Assembly: GCF_031195445.1 (NCBI RefSeq)
Contig: NZ_CP133480.1
Span: forward strand, 2,472,501-2,536,500
Direction: 5' to 3'
DNA from: Acuticoccus sp. MNP-M23
GTDB lineage: Bacteria; Pseudomonadota; Alphaproteobacteria; Rhizobiales; Amorphaceae
DNA length: 64,000 bases
Part shown: piece by piece, positions 46,591 through 56,522 of the stretch
Numbering within the stretch: the first letter of the stretch is position 1
Layout of the letters: every line of letters starts with the position of its first letter
Notes under the pieces: generated by a model
The model's input: the letters and a program-made list of their open reading frames with translations, nothing else
Told to the model about the DNA's origin: nothing
Database searches by the model: none
Translations under genes and position numbers: made by a program

Positions 46591-46616
46591 CGCGGCGGCG
46601 TCTCGGCGCCGCCGCG
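46591..46616 (+). terminator. Hairpin after the DUF992 gene
   Basis: CGCGGCGGCG pairs with CGCCGCCGCG around a six-base loop, nine bases after the stop. No T-run, so termination is only likely. Confidence 0.45.
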
Positions 46617-46722
46617 CAACTGCGGACGACCATTTTGCCAGGCCGACCCGATTTGCGCGGCGCTGGCAATTGACTTGCCTTCGTCGTGACCGACAATCCA
46701 TTGGCGCGACAAGGATCAATCC

Positions 46723-48234
46723 ATGCATGAATCGACTGGGCTGCGGACATTGGCGAGGCCTGCGGCTCGGCCGGTCGGTATGGGGCACGCGGCTCCGCTC
46801 CTGCGGCTTGCCCGCTCTGGCGCGGTGGCGCTTGCAGCACTGATGTTGCCGGTGGAGGCGGGCGCACAGGCGCTGGTCAATGCCGGCGAAATCGCGCTCA
46901 ACGTGCGCAACGGCAGCGTCAAGGCGGTGGATGTGGTTGAGGCCGCGCTGGACCGGACGCGCGAGATCGCAGGCCTCAATGCCTTCATCACACTCGACGC
47001 CGTGGGCGCCGGCAAGGCGGCCGCGGCCATTGACGCGGCAGCCGGCGCCGCCGGCCCGCTGGCCGGCGTACCCTTTGTGGTGAAGGACAATATTGCCTCC
47101 GCCGGGCTTCCCACAACGGCCGGCACCCCGGCGCTGCGAAATTATGTGCCCGCGGTCGACGCGCCTGTGCTGGCGGCGCTGCGCAAGGCCGGCGCCGTGC
47201 TGATCGGCAAGACCAACATGCACGAGCTGGCTTTCGGCATCACCTCCAACAACGCGGAGTTTGGCGCGGTCGGCAACGCGGTCGACCCGGCGCGCTTTGC
47301 CGGCGGGTCCTCCGGCGGCACCGCAGCGGCCATCGCCGCCGGCGTCGTGCCGTTCGGGCTCGGCACCGACACCGGCGGCTCCGTGCGCATTCCGGCAGCG
47401 CTGAACGGCATTGTCGGCTTTCGCCCCACCACCGGGCGCTACAGCGGCGAGATGATCGTGCCCATCTCCACAACGCGTGACACCGCCGGGCCGATGGCGC
47501 GCACGGTTGGCGAAGTGGTGTTGATCGACGCCATTCTGGCCGGGGAGGGCGGCGAGGTCCCGCTCGACCTTTCAGCCGTGCGTCTGGGTCTCGCCCATCC
47601 GCAGGCGGACAACCTGTCGGCGGGCGTGAAGATTTCGCTCGACGATGCCATTGCACGGCTGAAGGCGGCGGGCGCCACAATTGTCGACGTCGACATGTCG
47701 AAGACGCTGGCCGATGGCGGCGCGGCAGGCTTTCCCATCGCGCTGTTCGAGGCACGGCGCGACCTTGGCGCCTACCTTGCCGCCAACACCGACCTTGCGC
47801 TGGAAGACCTTGCGGCAAAGATCGCCAGCCCGGACGTATCCAACATCTTTGCAGGCGGCGTTTTGGGCGTCGGTGTGTCGGAAGCTGAATATGAAGAGGC
47901 GCTCGCCGTGCGCGAGACGATGATTGCCGACTATGCGGCCCTGTTTCAGAGCAATGCGCTGGACGCCATCATCTTTCCCACCACGCCGCTGGAAGCCCAG
48001 CCGATCGAGGGCTCCGACAAGACGGTGATGCTGAATGGCGAGGCCGTGCCCACCTTCCCGACCTTCATCCGCAACACCGATGCCGGCTCGGTGATTGGCG
48101 CGCCGGGCCTCTCTCTCCCCATGGCGCCGACCGCCGAAGGGCTGCCGACCGGCCTTGAAATTGACGGGCTGCCGGGTGCGGACGCCGCGCTCCTGTCGCT
48201 GGGGCTGGCGGTGGAGAGTGTGCTCGGCGATTGA
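46723..48234 (+). CDS. Amidase (amidase signature family), probably exported
   Basis: Amide hydrolase of 503 residues. The Ser-cisSer-Lys triad is complete: Lys121 (PFVVKDN), cis-Ser in FAGGSSGGTAAA (196-197), nucleophile Ser220 (GTDTGGSVRIP). The nearest relatives by pattern are indoleacetamide hydrolase/mandelamide-type amidases. Unusually, the N-terminus has about 48 extra residues ending in a hydrophobic stretch and AGAQA, which looks like a signal peptide; the enzyme may act in the periplasm. AAGGA lies seven bases before the ATG. It converges with the cyclase gene, leaving 15 bases between stops. Confidence 0.87.
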   Translation: MHESTGLRTLARPAARPVGMGHAAPLLRLARSGAVALAALMLPVEAGAQALVNAGEIALNVRNGSVKAVDVVEAALDRTREIAGLNAFITLDAVGAGKAAAAIDAAAGAAGPLAGVPFVVKDNIASAGLPTTAGTPALRNYVPAVDAPVLAALRKAGAVLIGKTNMHELAFGITSNNAEFGAVGNAVDPARFAGGSSGGTAAAIAAGVVPFGLGTDTGGSVRIPAALNGIVGFRPTTGRYSGEMIVPISTTRDTAGPMARTVGEVVLIDAILAGEGGEVPLDLSAVRLGLAHPQADNLSAGVKISLDDAIARLKAAGATIVDVDMSKTLADGGAAGFPIALFEARRDLGAYLAANTDLALEDLAAKIASPDVSNIFAGGVLGVGVSEAEYEEALAVRETMIADYAALFQSNALDAIIFPTTPLEAQPIEGSDKTVMLNGEAVPTFPTFIRNTDAGSVIGAPGLSLPMAPTAEGLPTGLEIDGLPGADAALLSLGLAVESVLGD

Positions 48235-48249
48235 GCGCTGACACGCCGG

Positions 48250-49470
48250 TCAGCCGATGGACGAAAGCTCTGCCGCCGGCGCCGGCTCCTGCCCGGCGGC
48301 AGCGTGTTTCGCCGGACCGGGGACGAAGACGCGCAGGGGCTGCGCAAGGCCCCGGACCGGGTGTTCGCCCGCGTCCTGCATCGCGCGCCCGTGGCTGACG
48401 CCGATGGCCGCCACTTCCTGAGAGACCAGATATTCCTCACCCAGATGGCTGCACAGGGACGCAAGCCGCGCCGCAACATTCACGTCGCGCCCGATGACCG
48501 TGAAATCCAGCCGGTCCCCTGAGCCCACATTGCCGAACACTGCATCTCCCAGATGGATCGCGACGCCAAAGCGGATCGGGAATTCGCGCCCCTCGCTGTG
48601 AAATGGCGGCACTTCGGTGTCCAGCATGGCACGGGCAGCGTCCAGCGCGGTGAGGACGGCCGCAGCATCGCCCTTTCCCTCGGTGGGAAACGTGGCGAGC
48701 ACCGCATCACCGATAAATTTCAGGATTTCGCCGTTCCGCTCGGTGATCGGCGGGACCACCACATCGTAGTAGCGGTTGATCATCTCGGCGGTGACGCCTG
48801 CGGGAAGCTGGGTGGACAGATGCGTAAAGCCGCGCAGGTCCGCGACAAGGATCGCGGCACGCATCTTGGTGACCTCGCCGCGGTGGATGGTCCCGTCAAT
48901 GATCTGACGCGCCGGACCCTTGCCCACATAGGCAGCAAGCACATCGCGAAACGTGGCCTGCAAGGTGCGGATCTGCACCACCGCCGATAGGGCGGGCACA
49001 ATGGCGGCGAGAAGCGCATGGGCTTCGGCCGGAAAGTCTTCGGCGTCCTTGGTGGCCAGCGTCATCAACAACAGGTCGCGCCCGGAATGGGGGAGCGGGA
49101 TGACGGTATAGTGCCGGATGCCGCCGGCCCGCAGCTCCGGCACAATTCCGAACGCCTCGTCCGGCGTCTTGTCGATATTGATATAAACCGGCGCCTGCGT
49201 CTCGAACGCAACCTTGAACGGGCTGCGTTCATACATGCCGGAGTTGCGATTGTCGTAGCCGAACCGGGTGAACTCGATGCCGGATTCCGGCCGCCAGAGG
49301 ATGCTGGCTGCGAGAAGCGACGGGTTGAGGAGGCCGAACCCGACAGAGAACCGGTCGATCTTGAAGCCGAGCGCGGTGAGGCGCAGTGCAAGGCTCTCCA
49401 CCATGGCCGACAGGTCGAGATTCACGCCGTCGCGCAGCAGCCAGTCGCTCAGTCTTGCGGCTTCGTTCAT
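48250..49470 (-). CDS. Class III adenylate cyclase with N-terminal sensor-like domain
   Basis: Soluble cyclase of 406 residues with the same two-part layout as the one at 8.3 kb. N-terminal region 1-195 ([24 protein letters not shown]) resembles that paralogue. The catalytic domain has metal Asp211 (VADLRGFT) and Asp255 ([10 protein letters not shown]), adenine-selecting Lys251 and Thr324, and transition-state Asn331/Arg335 (RDVNVAARL). All key residues for ATP cyclisation are thus present. A GTG two codons before the chosen ATG is also possible. Stands alone, convergent with the amidase. Confidence 0.88.
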   Translation of the reverse strand: MNEAARLSDWLLRDGVNLDLSAMVESLALRLTALGFKIDRFSVGFGLLNPSLLAASILWRPESGIEFTRFGYDNRNSGMYERSPFKVAFETQAPVYINIDKTPDEAFGIVPELRAGGIRHYTVIPLPHSGRDLLLMTLATKDAEDFPAEAHALLAAIVPALSAVVQIRTLQATFRDVLAAYVGKGPARQIIDGTIHRGEVTKMRAAILVADLRGFTHLSTQLPAGVTAEMINRYYDVVVPPITERNGEILKFIGDAVLATFPTEGKGDAAAVLTALDAARAMLDTEVPPFHSEGREFPIRFGVAIHLGDAVFGNVGSGDRLDFTVIGRDVNVAARLASLCSHLGEEYLVSQEVAAIGVSHGRAMQDAGEHPVRGLAQPLRVFVPGPAKHAAAGQEPAPAAELSSIG

Positions 49471-49666
49471 GGGCACAGGCTTTCAGTCCGCACAGTTGCC
49501 GTGGTGGCCGGGCTGCTGCCTGGCACAATTCATAGTGGTTCGAATTCTGGTGGCGGACAATGGGAGGTTGCCGCCTTTGTCAGCCGGAAATCCCGCGCAG
49601 AATTGGCGGCGCCGTGCTGCCTGCGACCGCGGGGCGGCATGCGCGCACGTCGCGGGGGCGGTCAAG

Positions 49667-49698
49667 AAAACCGCCGCCCGGTGGTCCGGGCGGCGGTT
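49667..49698 (-). terminator. Rho-independent terminator of rpoD
   Basis: A 13-bp perfect stem (AACCGCCGCCCGG with CCGGGCGGCGGTT) and a four-base loop lie a few bases after the rpoD stop, followed on the minus strand by TTTTCTT. Confidence 0.88.
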
Positions 49699-49701
49699 GT
49701 G

Positions 49702-51732
49702 TCAGCTGTCGAGGAAGGAGCGCAGCTTGCGGCTGCGGGACGGGTGCTTCAGCTTGCGCAGCGCCTTCGCCTCGATCTGGCGGATACGCTCGCGGGTCAC
49801 CGAGAATTGCTGGCCGACTTCTTCCAGCGTGTGGTCCGTATTCATGCCGATGCCGAAGCGCATCCGCAGCACACGCTCCTCACGCGGGGTGAGGGACGCC
49901 AGCACCCGCGTGGTGGTTTCACGCAGGTTGGACTGGATCGCCGCGTCGATCGGCAGGATCGCGTTCTTGTCCTCGATGAAGTCGCCGAGGTGGCTGTCTT
50001 CCTCGTCGCCGATGGGCGTTTCGAGCGAGATCGGCTCCTTGGCAATTTTCAGGACCTTGCGGACCTTTTCCAGCGGCATGGCGAGCTTTTCGGCAAGCTC
50101 CTCCGGGGTCGGCTCGCGGCCGATCTCGTGCAGCATCTGGCGCGAGGTGCGCACGATCTTGTTGATCGTCTCGATCATGTGGACCGGGATGCGGATGGTC
50201 CGCGCCTGGTCCGCGATCGAGCGGGTGATCGCCTGCCGGATCCACCACGTGGCGTAGGTGGAGAATTTGTAGCCGCGCCGGTACTCGAACTTGTCGACGG
50301 CCTTCATCAGGCCGATGTTGCCTTCCTGGATGAGATCTAGGAACTGCAAACCGCGGTTGGTGTACTTCTTGGCAATGGAAATCACGAGGCGCAGGTTGGC
50401 CTCGACCATTTCCTTCTTGGCACGGCGGGCTTCGCGCTCGCCCTTCTGTACCTTCTGGACGATCTGGCGGAACTCGGTGATTTCGAGGCCAGCCTGACCG
50501 GCGATTTCCTGAATGCCGTTGCGCAGCTCGGTGACGGTGTCGGTTTCGTTGGCGACGAAGGTCTTCCAGCCGCGGCCGGGAAGGGCGCCGACCCGCTCCA
50601 GCCAGCCCGGCTCAAGCTCGTAGCCCTGATAATGCTTCACAAAGCCGACACGGTCGATGCCGTAGCTGTCGGCAATGCGCATCAGCCTGCCCTCCTGGGT
50701 AATCAGGCGCTTGTTGATGTCGTAAAGCTGCTCGACGAGGCTTTCGATCCGCTGCGGGTTGAGGAGCAGCGACTTGACGCTGGTGACAATCTCCTCGCGC
50801 AGCTTCTTGTACCGCTTCACCTGTGAGGGGGAGAGACCGTCCTCGTCCGCAAGGCGGCTTTCAACCACTTGCTCCTGCAGCTTGCGCAGCTTCTTGTAGT
50901 TCTCGGCAATCTGCTCGAACGTATCGAGCACCTTCGGCTTCAGCTCCGTCTCCATCGCGGAGAGGGACATGGAGCTTTCGAACTCGTCGTCGTCGTCACT
51001 GTCGTCCGACTCGGTGTTCGGCTGGCCGGGGCGGGCGCCTGCCAGAGAAATGACGTTGCTGTTGTTCTTGTTTTCGCCGTCCTGCTCGGCGCCCTTGATG
51101 TTGCCGTGCTGGTCGCGCTGGGGCGGATCTTCCGGCTCGGCCAGATGCGCCTTGCCCTCGGGGTCGGCGTAGGTGCCTTCGAGGTCGATGATCTCGCGCA
51201 GGAGGACCTTTTCCTCGATCAGCTCTTCACGCCAGATGGTGATGGCCTGGAAGGTGAGCGGGCTTTCGCAAAGCCCCGCAATCATGAAGTTGCGGCCAGC
51301 TTCGATCCGCTTGGCGATGGCAATTTCGCCCTCACGGGACAGAAGCTCCACCGAGCCCATCTCGCGCAGGTACATGCGGACCGGATCGTCGGTCCGCTCG
51401 GTCGGCTCGCGGGTGGTGGTCTTGGCGACGGCTTTGGTCTGCGTCTCGGCGGTCAGCTCGCGCGACTCGCCCTCTTCGCTCTCTTCCTGCTCTTCGTGCT
51501 CGACGACGTTGATGCCCATGTCGCTGAGCATCGCCATGATGTCCTCGATCTGCTCGGAGGTGACTTCCTCCGAGGGCAGGACTTCATTCAGTTCGTCGTG
51601 GGTAACGTAACCGCGCTTTTTCGCGGTCTTGATGAGTTTCTTGACCGCTGCATTGTTGAGGTCCAGAAGCGGGCCATCGCTGCCCTCGTTGGAAGTCTCT
51701 TTTTCGTCCGCTGCATTCGCTTTGGTCGCCAA
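49702..51732 (-). CDS. rpoD: RNA polymerase sigma factor RpoD (sigma-70)
   Basis: Primary sigma factor of 676 residues. Region 1.1 is at the N-terminus. Region 1.2/2 begins at [32 protein letters not shown] non-conserved insert includes the acidic [10 protein letters not shown]. Region 2.3-2.4 reads [34 protein letters not shown]. Region 4.2 is [32 protein letters not shown]. The start is a TTG with GGGAGGA six bases upstream; MATK is the usual alphaproteobacterial start. It lies downstream of dnaG and yqeY in the macromolecular-synthesis block. Confidence 0.98.
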   Translation of the reverse strand: MATKANAADEKETSNEGSDGPLLDLNNAAVKKLIKTAKKRGYVTHDELNEVLPSEEVTSEQIEDIMAMLSDMGINVVEHEEQEESEEGESRELTAETQTKAVAKTTTREPTERTDDPVRMYLREMGSVELLSREGEIAIAKRIEAGRNFMIAGLCESPLTFQAITIWREELIEEKVLLREIIDLEGTYADPEGKAHLAEPEDPPQRDQHGNIKGAEQDGENKNNSNVISLAGARPGQPNTESDDSDDDDEFESSMSLSAMETELKPKVLDTFEQIAENYKKLRKLQEQVVESRLADEDGLSPSQVKRYKKLREEIVTSVKSLLLNPQRIESLVEQLYDINKRLITQEGRLMRIADSYGIDRVGFVKHYQGYELEPGWLERVGALPGRGWKTFVANETDTVTELRNGIQEIAGQAGLEITEFRQIVQKVQKGEREARRAKKEMVEANLRLVISIAKKYTNRGLQFLDLIQEGNIGLMKAVDKFEYRRGYKFSTYATWWIRQAITRSIADQARTIRIPVHMIETINKIVRTSRQMLHEIGREPTPEELAEKLAMPLEKVRKVLKIAKEPISLETPIGDEEDSHLGDFIEDKNAILPIDAAIQSNLRETTTRVLASLTPREERVLRMRFGIGMNTDHTLEEVGQQFSVTRERIRQIEAKALRKLKHPSRSRKLRSFLDS

Positions 51733-51915
51733 AACAGTCCTCCCGATCGGGGTTAGGCCGCACGCTGGGCACAGCCCGCGCTGCGCAAGATAGGCATCAC
51801 AAACACGCCGGCCAGTGCGTGGGACACCGGGTTACGAACCGCATCCACACACCCAAGACAGCGCTTTGGGAAAACCGATAGATAACGCAGGATTGGCCGC
51901 GTGCAAGGCTTGTGT

Positions 51916-53943
51916 TTACAGGAGGCTGTCATGCGGCCGTGTCATGTCCTCGCCGGAAGCGGCGCGCCTGCGCAGCTGTGCGGCCTCGTCAGTGAGGGCG
52001 CGCTCGGCATCTTCCAGAATACGCCGCTGCTCCCCGATGGCCATTGATAGGGATATTAGCCTCGACTCGGCGGCTTCGTTTCCGTCGTCCACGGCGTCGG
52101 ACGCCGCCGCCAGTTCCGCTTCGTGCCCGCGCATCTGCAATTTCAGCAAGAAGACATCAATGCACTGGCCGATGAAGCGGTCGCTCGGATTGCTGGACAG
52201 GATTGAAAACCTGTTTATCAGACGCTTGCCGCGGCCGTCTCCCGCGTCGCCCCAGACCTCGTTGAGACACATCCGCGCCCGCTCCGGCAGCGCCGAAATG
52301 AGTGTCGCACTTTCGTCACAAAGTGTGGCGCCGTAGGCCTCGAGCAACATTGCGGCGAACGTCTGGTGCACGCTGGAGAGGAAACGGGCCCCGTAAAGAC
52401 GCTCGCCATGCATGTCGAGAAGGGTCGGCCGCAGGATGAAAAGCCCCAGAACGATGCGCTCCAGCTCCATCAGCGCGTTGCTGACATCGGCCGGGGCGGA
52501 GAGCGGCGCGGTGGATGCCGCCGGCATGTCGTTCTGCGGCGCACCGCGGCGGCCACCTTTGGGGCTGAACCGGCCGTTCTTGCCGGCACTGCCCTGTCCG
52601 CCCTGGCCGGCCGGGTTGTCGCGGGGGCCGCGCAGGGCCGTCCGGCGGAGCTGGTAGAGGCGCTCGTCGAATGCGTTGCGGTAAAGGGCAGTGAGGCGGT
52701 CGTCGGCAATCTCGCCGGCCAGCGCACGCAGACGGGTTTCGAGCGCAGCCATCCGCTCGGGCGTGTTGGCGCCAATGGCGGCCTCGCGCGCAAACAGGGC
52801 ATCGACCAGCGGCACGGCGCTCGCCGCCCGCTGCTCAAAGGCCTCGACGCCGCCAGCGCGGATGAGATCGTCCGGGTCCTGACCCTCGGGCAGTGTCAGG
52901 ATCGAGAACGACTTGCCGGCCGTCAGAAGCGGCACGATCCGCGACAGGGCACGGTCCGCAGCCTGCCTGCCGGCGCTGTCTCCATCGTAGCAAAGCACAG
53001 GCTCATCGGCGAGCTGCCACGCGAGCTTGATCTGCTGTTCGGTCAGCGATGTGCCGAGGCTGGCCACAACCATCTCCAGCCCAGCCTGGGCCAGCGCGAT
53101 GGCATCGAGGTAGCCCTCCACCACAAAAAGGCGGTTGGCGCGGTGGGCGGGGCCGCGGGCGCGGTGGGCGTTGTACAATAGCGCCGATTTGTCGAACAGC
53201 GGCGTCTCGGGCGAGTTGAGGTATTTGGGCTCGCGGTTTTCCAGTGTGCGGCCGCCGAACCCGGCCATGCGGCCGCGCCCGTCGTGGATCGGCACCATCA
53301 GCCGGCCGCGGAAACGCTCGCGCATCCCGCCCCCGTCCGTCTTCGCCAAGAGGCCCGCGCGCTCCAGGTCAGCCTCGGACAGGCCCTCGGCTGAGAGGTT
53401 GCGCGTGAGAAAACCCTGCGGGCTGGGGGAGAGGCCGAAGCCGAAGGCGCGCAACGTCGCCTCTGTCAGCCCCCGGTCGGCGGCATAGTCGCGCGCCGCA
53501 CGGCCGCCGGGGCCCCACAATGTCTTGGTATAGAGCGCGGCGGCGGCGTCCAGCGCATCGCGGCCTGCCCTGCGCTGGCGCTCGCGTTTGTCGTCCACCT
53601 GCGGCGTGTCCGGCAGCGCCACGCCGGCAGCCTCGGCCAGCGCCTTCACTGCCTCGGGAAAATCGAGGCCCTGGTGGTCGGTCAGGAAGCGGAGATGGTC
53701 GCCGGACTGCTGGCAGCCGAAGCAGTGATAAAAGCCCTTGCGGTCATCCACGTGAAAGGACGGCGTGCGCTCTTCATGAAACGGGCAGCAGGCCCACAGG
53801 TCGCCCTTGCCCGGCTGGGACTTGCGCCGGTCCCACGTGACCACGCGGCCGATGATCTCCGACAGCGGCACGCGCTCTCGAAGGCTGGCCAGAAAGTCTT
53901 GTGTAAAGCGCAAGGGCTGAGCCTCGTTCGAAGTCCGCGGCAT
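51916..53943 (-). CDS. dnaG: DNA primase DnaG
   Basis: Primase of 675 residues that makes RNA primers at the replication fork. The zinc-binding domain has CPFHEERTPSFHVDDRKGFYHCFGC. The RNA-polymerase core follows (EPKYLNSPETPLFDKSALLYN). The Toprim motif has VVEGYLDAIA and the CYDGDSAG aspartates. A Gly-rich linker (NPAGQGGQGSAGKNGR) leads to the helicase-binding C-terminal domain from about 500. It lies between yqeY and rpoD on the same strand. Confidence 0.97.
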   Translation of the reverse strand: MPRTSNEAQPLRFTQDFLASLRERVPLSEIIGRVVTWDRRKSQPGKGDLWACCPFHEERTPSFHVDDRKGFYHCFGCQQSGDHLRFLTDHQGLDFPEAVKALAEAAGVALPDTPQVDDKRERQRRAGRDALDAAAALYTKTLWGPGGRAARDYAADRGLTEATLRAFGFGLSPSPQGFLTRNLSAEGLSEADLERAGLLAKTDGGGMRERFRGRLMVPIHDGRGRMAGFGGRTLENREPKYLNSPETPLFDKSALLYNAHRARGPAHRANRLFVVEGYLDAIALAQAGLEMVVASLGTSLTEQQIKLAWQLADEPVLCYDGDSAGRQAADRALSRIVPLLTAGKSFSILTLPEGQDPDDLIRAGGVEAFEQRAASAVPLVDALFAREAAIGANTPERMAALETRLRALAGEIADDRLTALYRNAFDERLYQLRRTALRGPRDNPAGQGGQGSAGKNGRFSPKGGRRGAPQNDMPAASTAPLSAPADVSNALMELERIVLGLFILRPTLLDMHGERLYGARFLSSVHQTFAAMLLEAYGATLCDESATLISALPERARMCLNEVWGDAGDGRGKRLINRFSILSSNPSDRFIGQCIDVFLLKLQMRGHEAELAAASDAVDDGNEAAESRLISLSMAIGEQRRILEDAERALTDEAAQLRRRAASGEDMTRPHDSLL

Positions 53944-54067
53944 GATGTGCTCTGCGGGACCATGACGCGAGGGCGTGGTTAAGATTTAACAAAATTTTCC
54001 CCGCTATCAAATCACGTCGCGGGCAAAGGCCTTCGCGGCAGGAATTTGGCGGGTTCGGTCCGGTGGG

Positions 54068-54523
54068 CTAGCGGAGCATCCCGCGAACGAGGCAGCTGGC
54101 GCGTCCAAGGTCGAGCTGGCCGGGGTATCGCTTCTTCAGTGCGGTGATGGTGCGGCCGACGTCCCGAAGGCCGGCAGCGCCAATTTCGGACATTACCTGC
54201 GTACAGGCCCTTTCCATGGCGCCTTCATCCATCAGCGGCGGCATGAATTCGCGAATGGTCTCGATTTCGCGAACGGTCTGCCCGGCGGTTTCGGCGTTGC
54301 CGGCGAGCCGCTCGGCCTCGGCCTGCTCCTCGCGCTGCTTGATCATGGTTTTTAGCAGGGCGGCAATCTCACCGCCGGAAATCTTCTCGCCGTTGCCGGC
54401 GCAGTGCGCCGCATCCCGGTCGCGAATGGCCGTCTGGATCAGGCGCAGTGTGGACAAGCGTTTTCGGTCGTCGCTGTCGCCAGCCACTCGGATCGCGCCT
54501 TGCAGTTCTTCACGCACATTCAT
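54068..54523 (-). CDS. GatB/YqeY domain protein
   Basis: Small helical protein of 151 residues, related to the C-terminal domain of the GatB subunit of the glutamyl-tRNA amidotransferase. Pattern: MNVREELQGAIRVA, KRLSTLRLIQTAIRDRD, MIKQREEQAEAERLAGN, REIETIREFMPPLMDEGAMERAC, ALKKRYPGQLDLGRAS. The domain binds tRNA in GatB; the role of free YqeY proteins is not settled. Divergent from carA and upstream of dnaG, a conserved alphaproteobacterial position. A GTG two codons earlier is also open. Confidence 0.92.
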   Translation of the reverse strand: MNVREELQGAIRVAGDSDDRKRLSTLRLIQTAIRDRDAAHCAGNGEKISGGEIAALLKTMIKQREEQAEAERLAGNAETAGQTVREIETIREFMPPLMDEGAMERACTQVMSEIGAAGLRDVGRTITALKKRYPGQLDLGRASCLVRGMLR

Positions 54524-54813
54524 GGTCACACCTGTTGGACAGGGTCTCGGACGGCGGGGCGGTTAACATTAATTGAGTGCCACACCAAATGTGTTGATCA
54601 TGCAGCCATGTCATGTGGCTCCGCGTCAACGGGAAACGGCCATCTTTATCGACCGTTCGGCTCAGTGGTGCCGACATATGAGGTCAATGCGCTTCGAACG
54701 CAAGGGTTGCGTCTCCGCGGCGGCCGGTTCGTTGACAAGCTGGTAAATCGGATCTGTTCAAAAGTGGCTGTGATGGACTAGAGAGGAAATTCGCCGCACG
54801 CATGGGAGTTGAG

Positions 54814-56004
54814 ATGTTCGCCGTCAGTCCTTGGGTAGAGCCCAAAGCCACCGCCTGTCTGGTTCTTGCCGATGGTCTGGTTTTGATGGGAGAGGGCGCC
54901 GGGGCGCAGGGAACGGCAGTCGGCGAGCTGTGCTTCAACACGTCGGTAACCGGGTATCAGGAGATCCTGACCGACCCGTCCTACGCCGGTCAGATCGTCA
55001 CCTTTACCTTTCCGCATATCGGCAATGTCGGTGCGAATGAGGATGATGTGGAGACCGTTGCCGTGGAGGCGTCGCTTGCCGCACGGGGCTGCGTGCTGCG
55101 GGCGCCGATCACCGCGCCGCAGAACTGGCGTTCGCGCGAAACTTTCGGCGCATGGCTTGCAGCCCGCGGCATCGTCGCCATCACCGGCGTCGACACCCGC
55201 GCCATAACCGCACGCATCCGCGATGGCGGGATGGTCAATTGCGCGCTGGCCCACAATCCGAACGGTGACTTCGACATCGAGGCGCTGCGCGAAATGGCGC
55301 GGACGGCACCCGACATGGCCGGCGCCGAACTTGCGACCACGGTGAGCGGGCGAGAAGCACGGGGCTGGACCAGAGGAGCCTGGGGCTGGGATGCCGGCAC
55401 CTATGGCGATGCGTCCGGCACCGGCCCGCGCATCGTTGCGCTCGACTACGGCATCAAGGGCAACATCCTCAATCTTCTCTCCGAGCGCGGCGCCAACGTC
55501 ACCGTGATGCCGGCGTCCTCCACGCTGGAGGAGGTGATGGCGGCAAGGCCCGAGGGCATCTTCCTGTCCAACGGCCCCGGCGATCCGGGGGCGACCGGAG
55601 AGGTCGTGGGCGAAACCCTGCGCGGCCTGCTGGGCAAGGGCATTCCCACGTTCGGCATCTGTCTTGGTCACCAGCTCATCGGCAATGCCATCGGCGCCAG
55701 CACCAAGAAGATGAAACAGGGCCACCACGGCGCCAACCATCCCGTGCTCGACATCGAGAAGGGCCGGGTGTCCATCGTCTCGATGAACCATGGCTTCACC
55801 GTGGACGCAGGCACGCTGCCGGAGAATGCGAAAGAGACTCACCGGTCCCTGTTCGACGGCACCAATTGCGGGTTGGCGCTCACCGACCGGCCGGCGTTTT
55901 CGGTCCAGTATCACCCGGAAGCATCACCCGGACCGCAGGACAGCTACGATCTGTTCGACCGTTTTCTCGACATGGTGCGTGAGCACGCGGCGGCGAACGC
56001 ATGA
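54814..56004 (+). CDS. carA: Carbamoyl phosphate synthase small subunit (glutaminase)
   Basis: Glutamine amidotransferase subunit of 396 residues that supplies ammonia to CarB for arginine and pyrimidine synthesis. N-terminal domain: GELCFNTSVTGYQEILTDPSYAGQIV, TGVDTRAITARIRDGG. Class I amidotransferase domain: FLSNGPGDP, catalytic Cys283 in GICLGHQ, and QYHPEASPGP with His and Glu. An ATG four codons earlier is possible; the chosen one has GGAG five bases upstream. The stop overlaps the acetyltransferase start. carB lies 2.2 kb downstream. Confidence 0.97.
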   Translation: MFAVSPWVEPKATACLVLADGLVLMGEGAGAQGTAVGELCFNTSVTGYQEILTDPSYAGQIVTFTFPHIGNVGANEDDVETVAVEASLAARGCVLRAPITAPQNWRSRETFGAWLAARGIVAITGVDTRAITARIRDGGMVNCALAHNPNGDFDIEALREMARTAPDMAGAELATTVSGREARGWTRGAWGWDAGTYGDASGTGPRIVALDYGIKGNILNLLSERGANVTVMPASSTLEEVMAARPEGIFLSNGPGDPGATGEVVGETLRGLLGKGIPTFGICLGHQLIGNAIGASTKKMKQGHHGANHPVLDIEKGRVSIVSMNHGFTVDAGTLPENAKETHRSLFDGTNCGLALTDRPAFSVQYHPEASPGPQDSYDLFDRFLDMVREHAAANA

Positions 56005-56486
56005 TTGTCGAAGACGCTGTCCTGCCCGATGACATCGAAGAGGTACTGGCGCTCAACAACGCCGCCGTGCCGGCGGTGAACGCGCTGGACGCCGACGCCC
56101 TGCGGTCGCTGTGTGCCATGGGCCAGCTGCGTGTCGTGCGCGGCGAGGGCGTCGAAGGCCTGTGCCTGACGCTTCAGAGTGGCGCGCCCTACGAGAGCGG
56201 CAACTACCAGTGGTTCAGCGGCCAGTTCGACCGCTTCATGTACGTGGACCGGATTGTGGTGGCGCCGACCGCAAAAGGCCGCGGCATCGGACGCGCGCTC
56301 TATGAGGACACGTTTGCCCGCGCCGCCGCGCTCGGCCAGCCGCGGGTTTGCAGCGAGGTGAACTCGGACCCGCCCAACCCGCAGTCGATGGCGTTCCATG
56401 CCAGTCTCGGCTTCGAGCCGATCCACGAACGGCTGAACCCCAGCGAGGGGAAGACGGTGCGGATGATGGTTCGGCCTATCGGCTGA
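56001..56486 (+). CDS. GNAT family N-acetyltransferase
   Basis: Acetyl-CoA-dependent acetyltransferase of 161 residues. The A motif is MYVDRIVVAPTAKGRGIGRALYED, with the pyrophosphate-binding Q/RxxGxG/A; motif B reads NPQSMAFHASLGFEP. The acceptor is unknown. Its ATG overlaps the carA stop (ATGA), so it is translated with carA, and a connection with arginine or pyrimidine metabolism is possible but unproven. Confidence 0.88.
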   Translation: MIVEDAVLPDDIEEVLALNNAAVPAVNALDADALRSLCAMGQLRVVRGEGVEGLCLTLQSGAPYESGNYQWFSGQFDRFMYVDRIVVAPTAKGRGIGRALYEDTFARAAALGQPRVCSEVNSDPPNPQSMAFHASLGFEPIHERLNPSEGKTVRMMVRPIG

Positions 56487-56489
56487 ACC

Positions 56490-56519
56490 GATGCGCCGCC
56501 CCGTTCCGGGCGGCGCATC
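56490..56519. terminator. Bidirectional hairpin between carA-GNAT and the metallopeptidase
   Basis: A 12-bp stem (GATGCGCCGCCC with GGGCGGCGCATC) and a six-base loop sit between two converging stop codons. No T-run on either side. Confidence 0.6.
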
Positions 56520-56522
56520 TGG

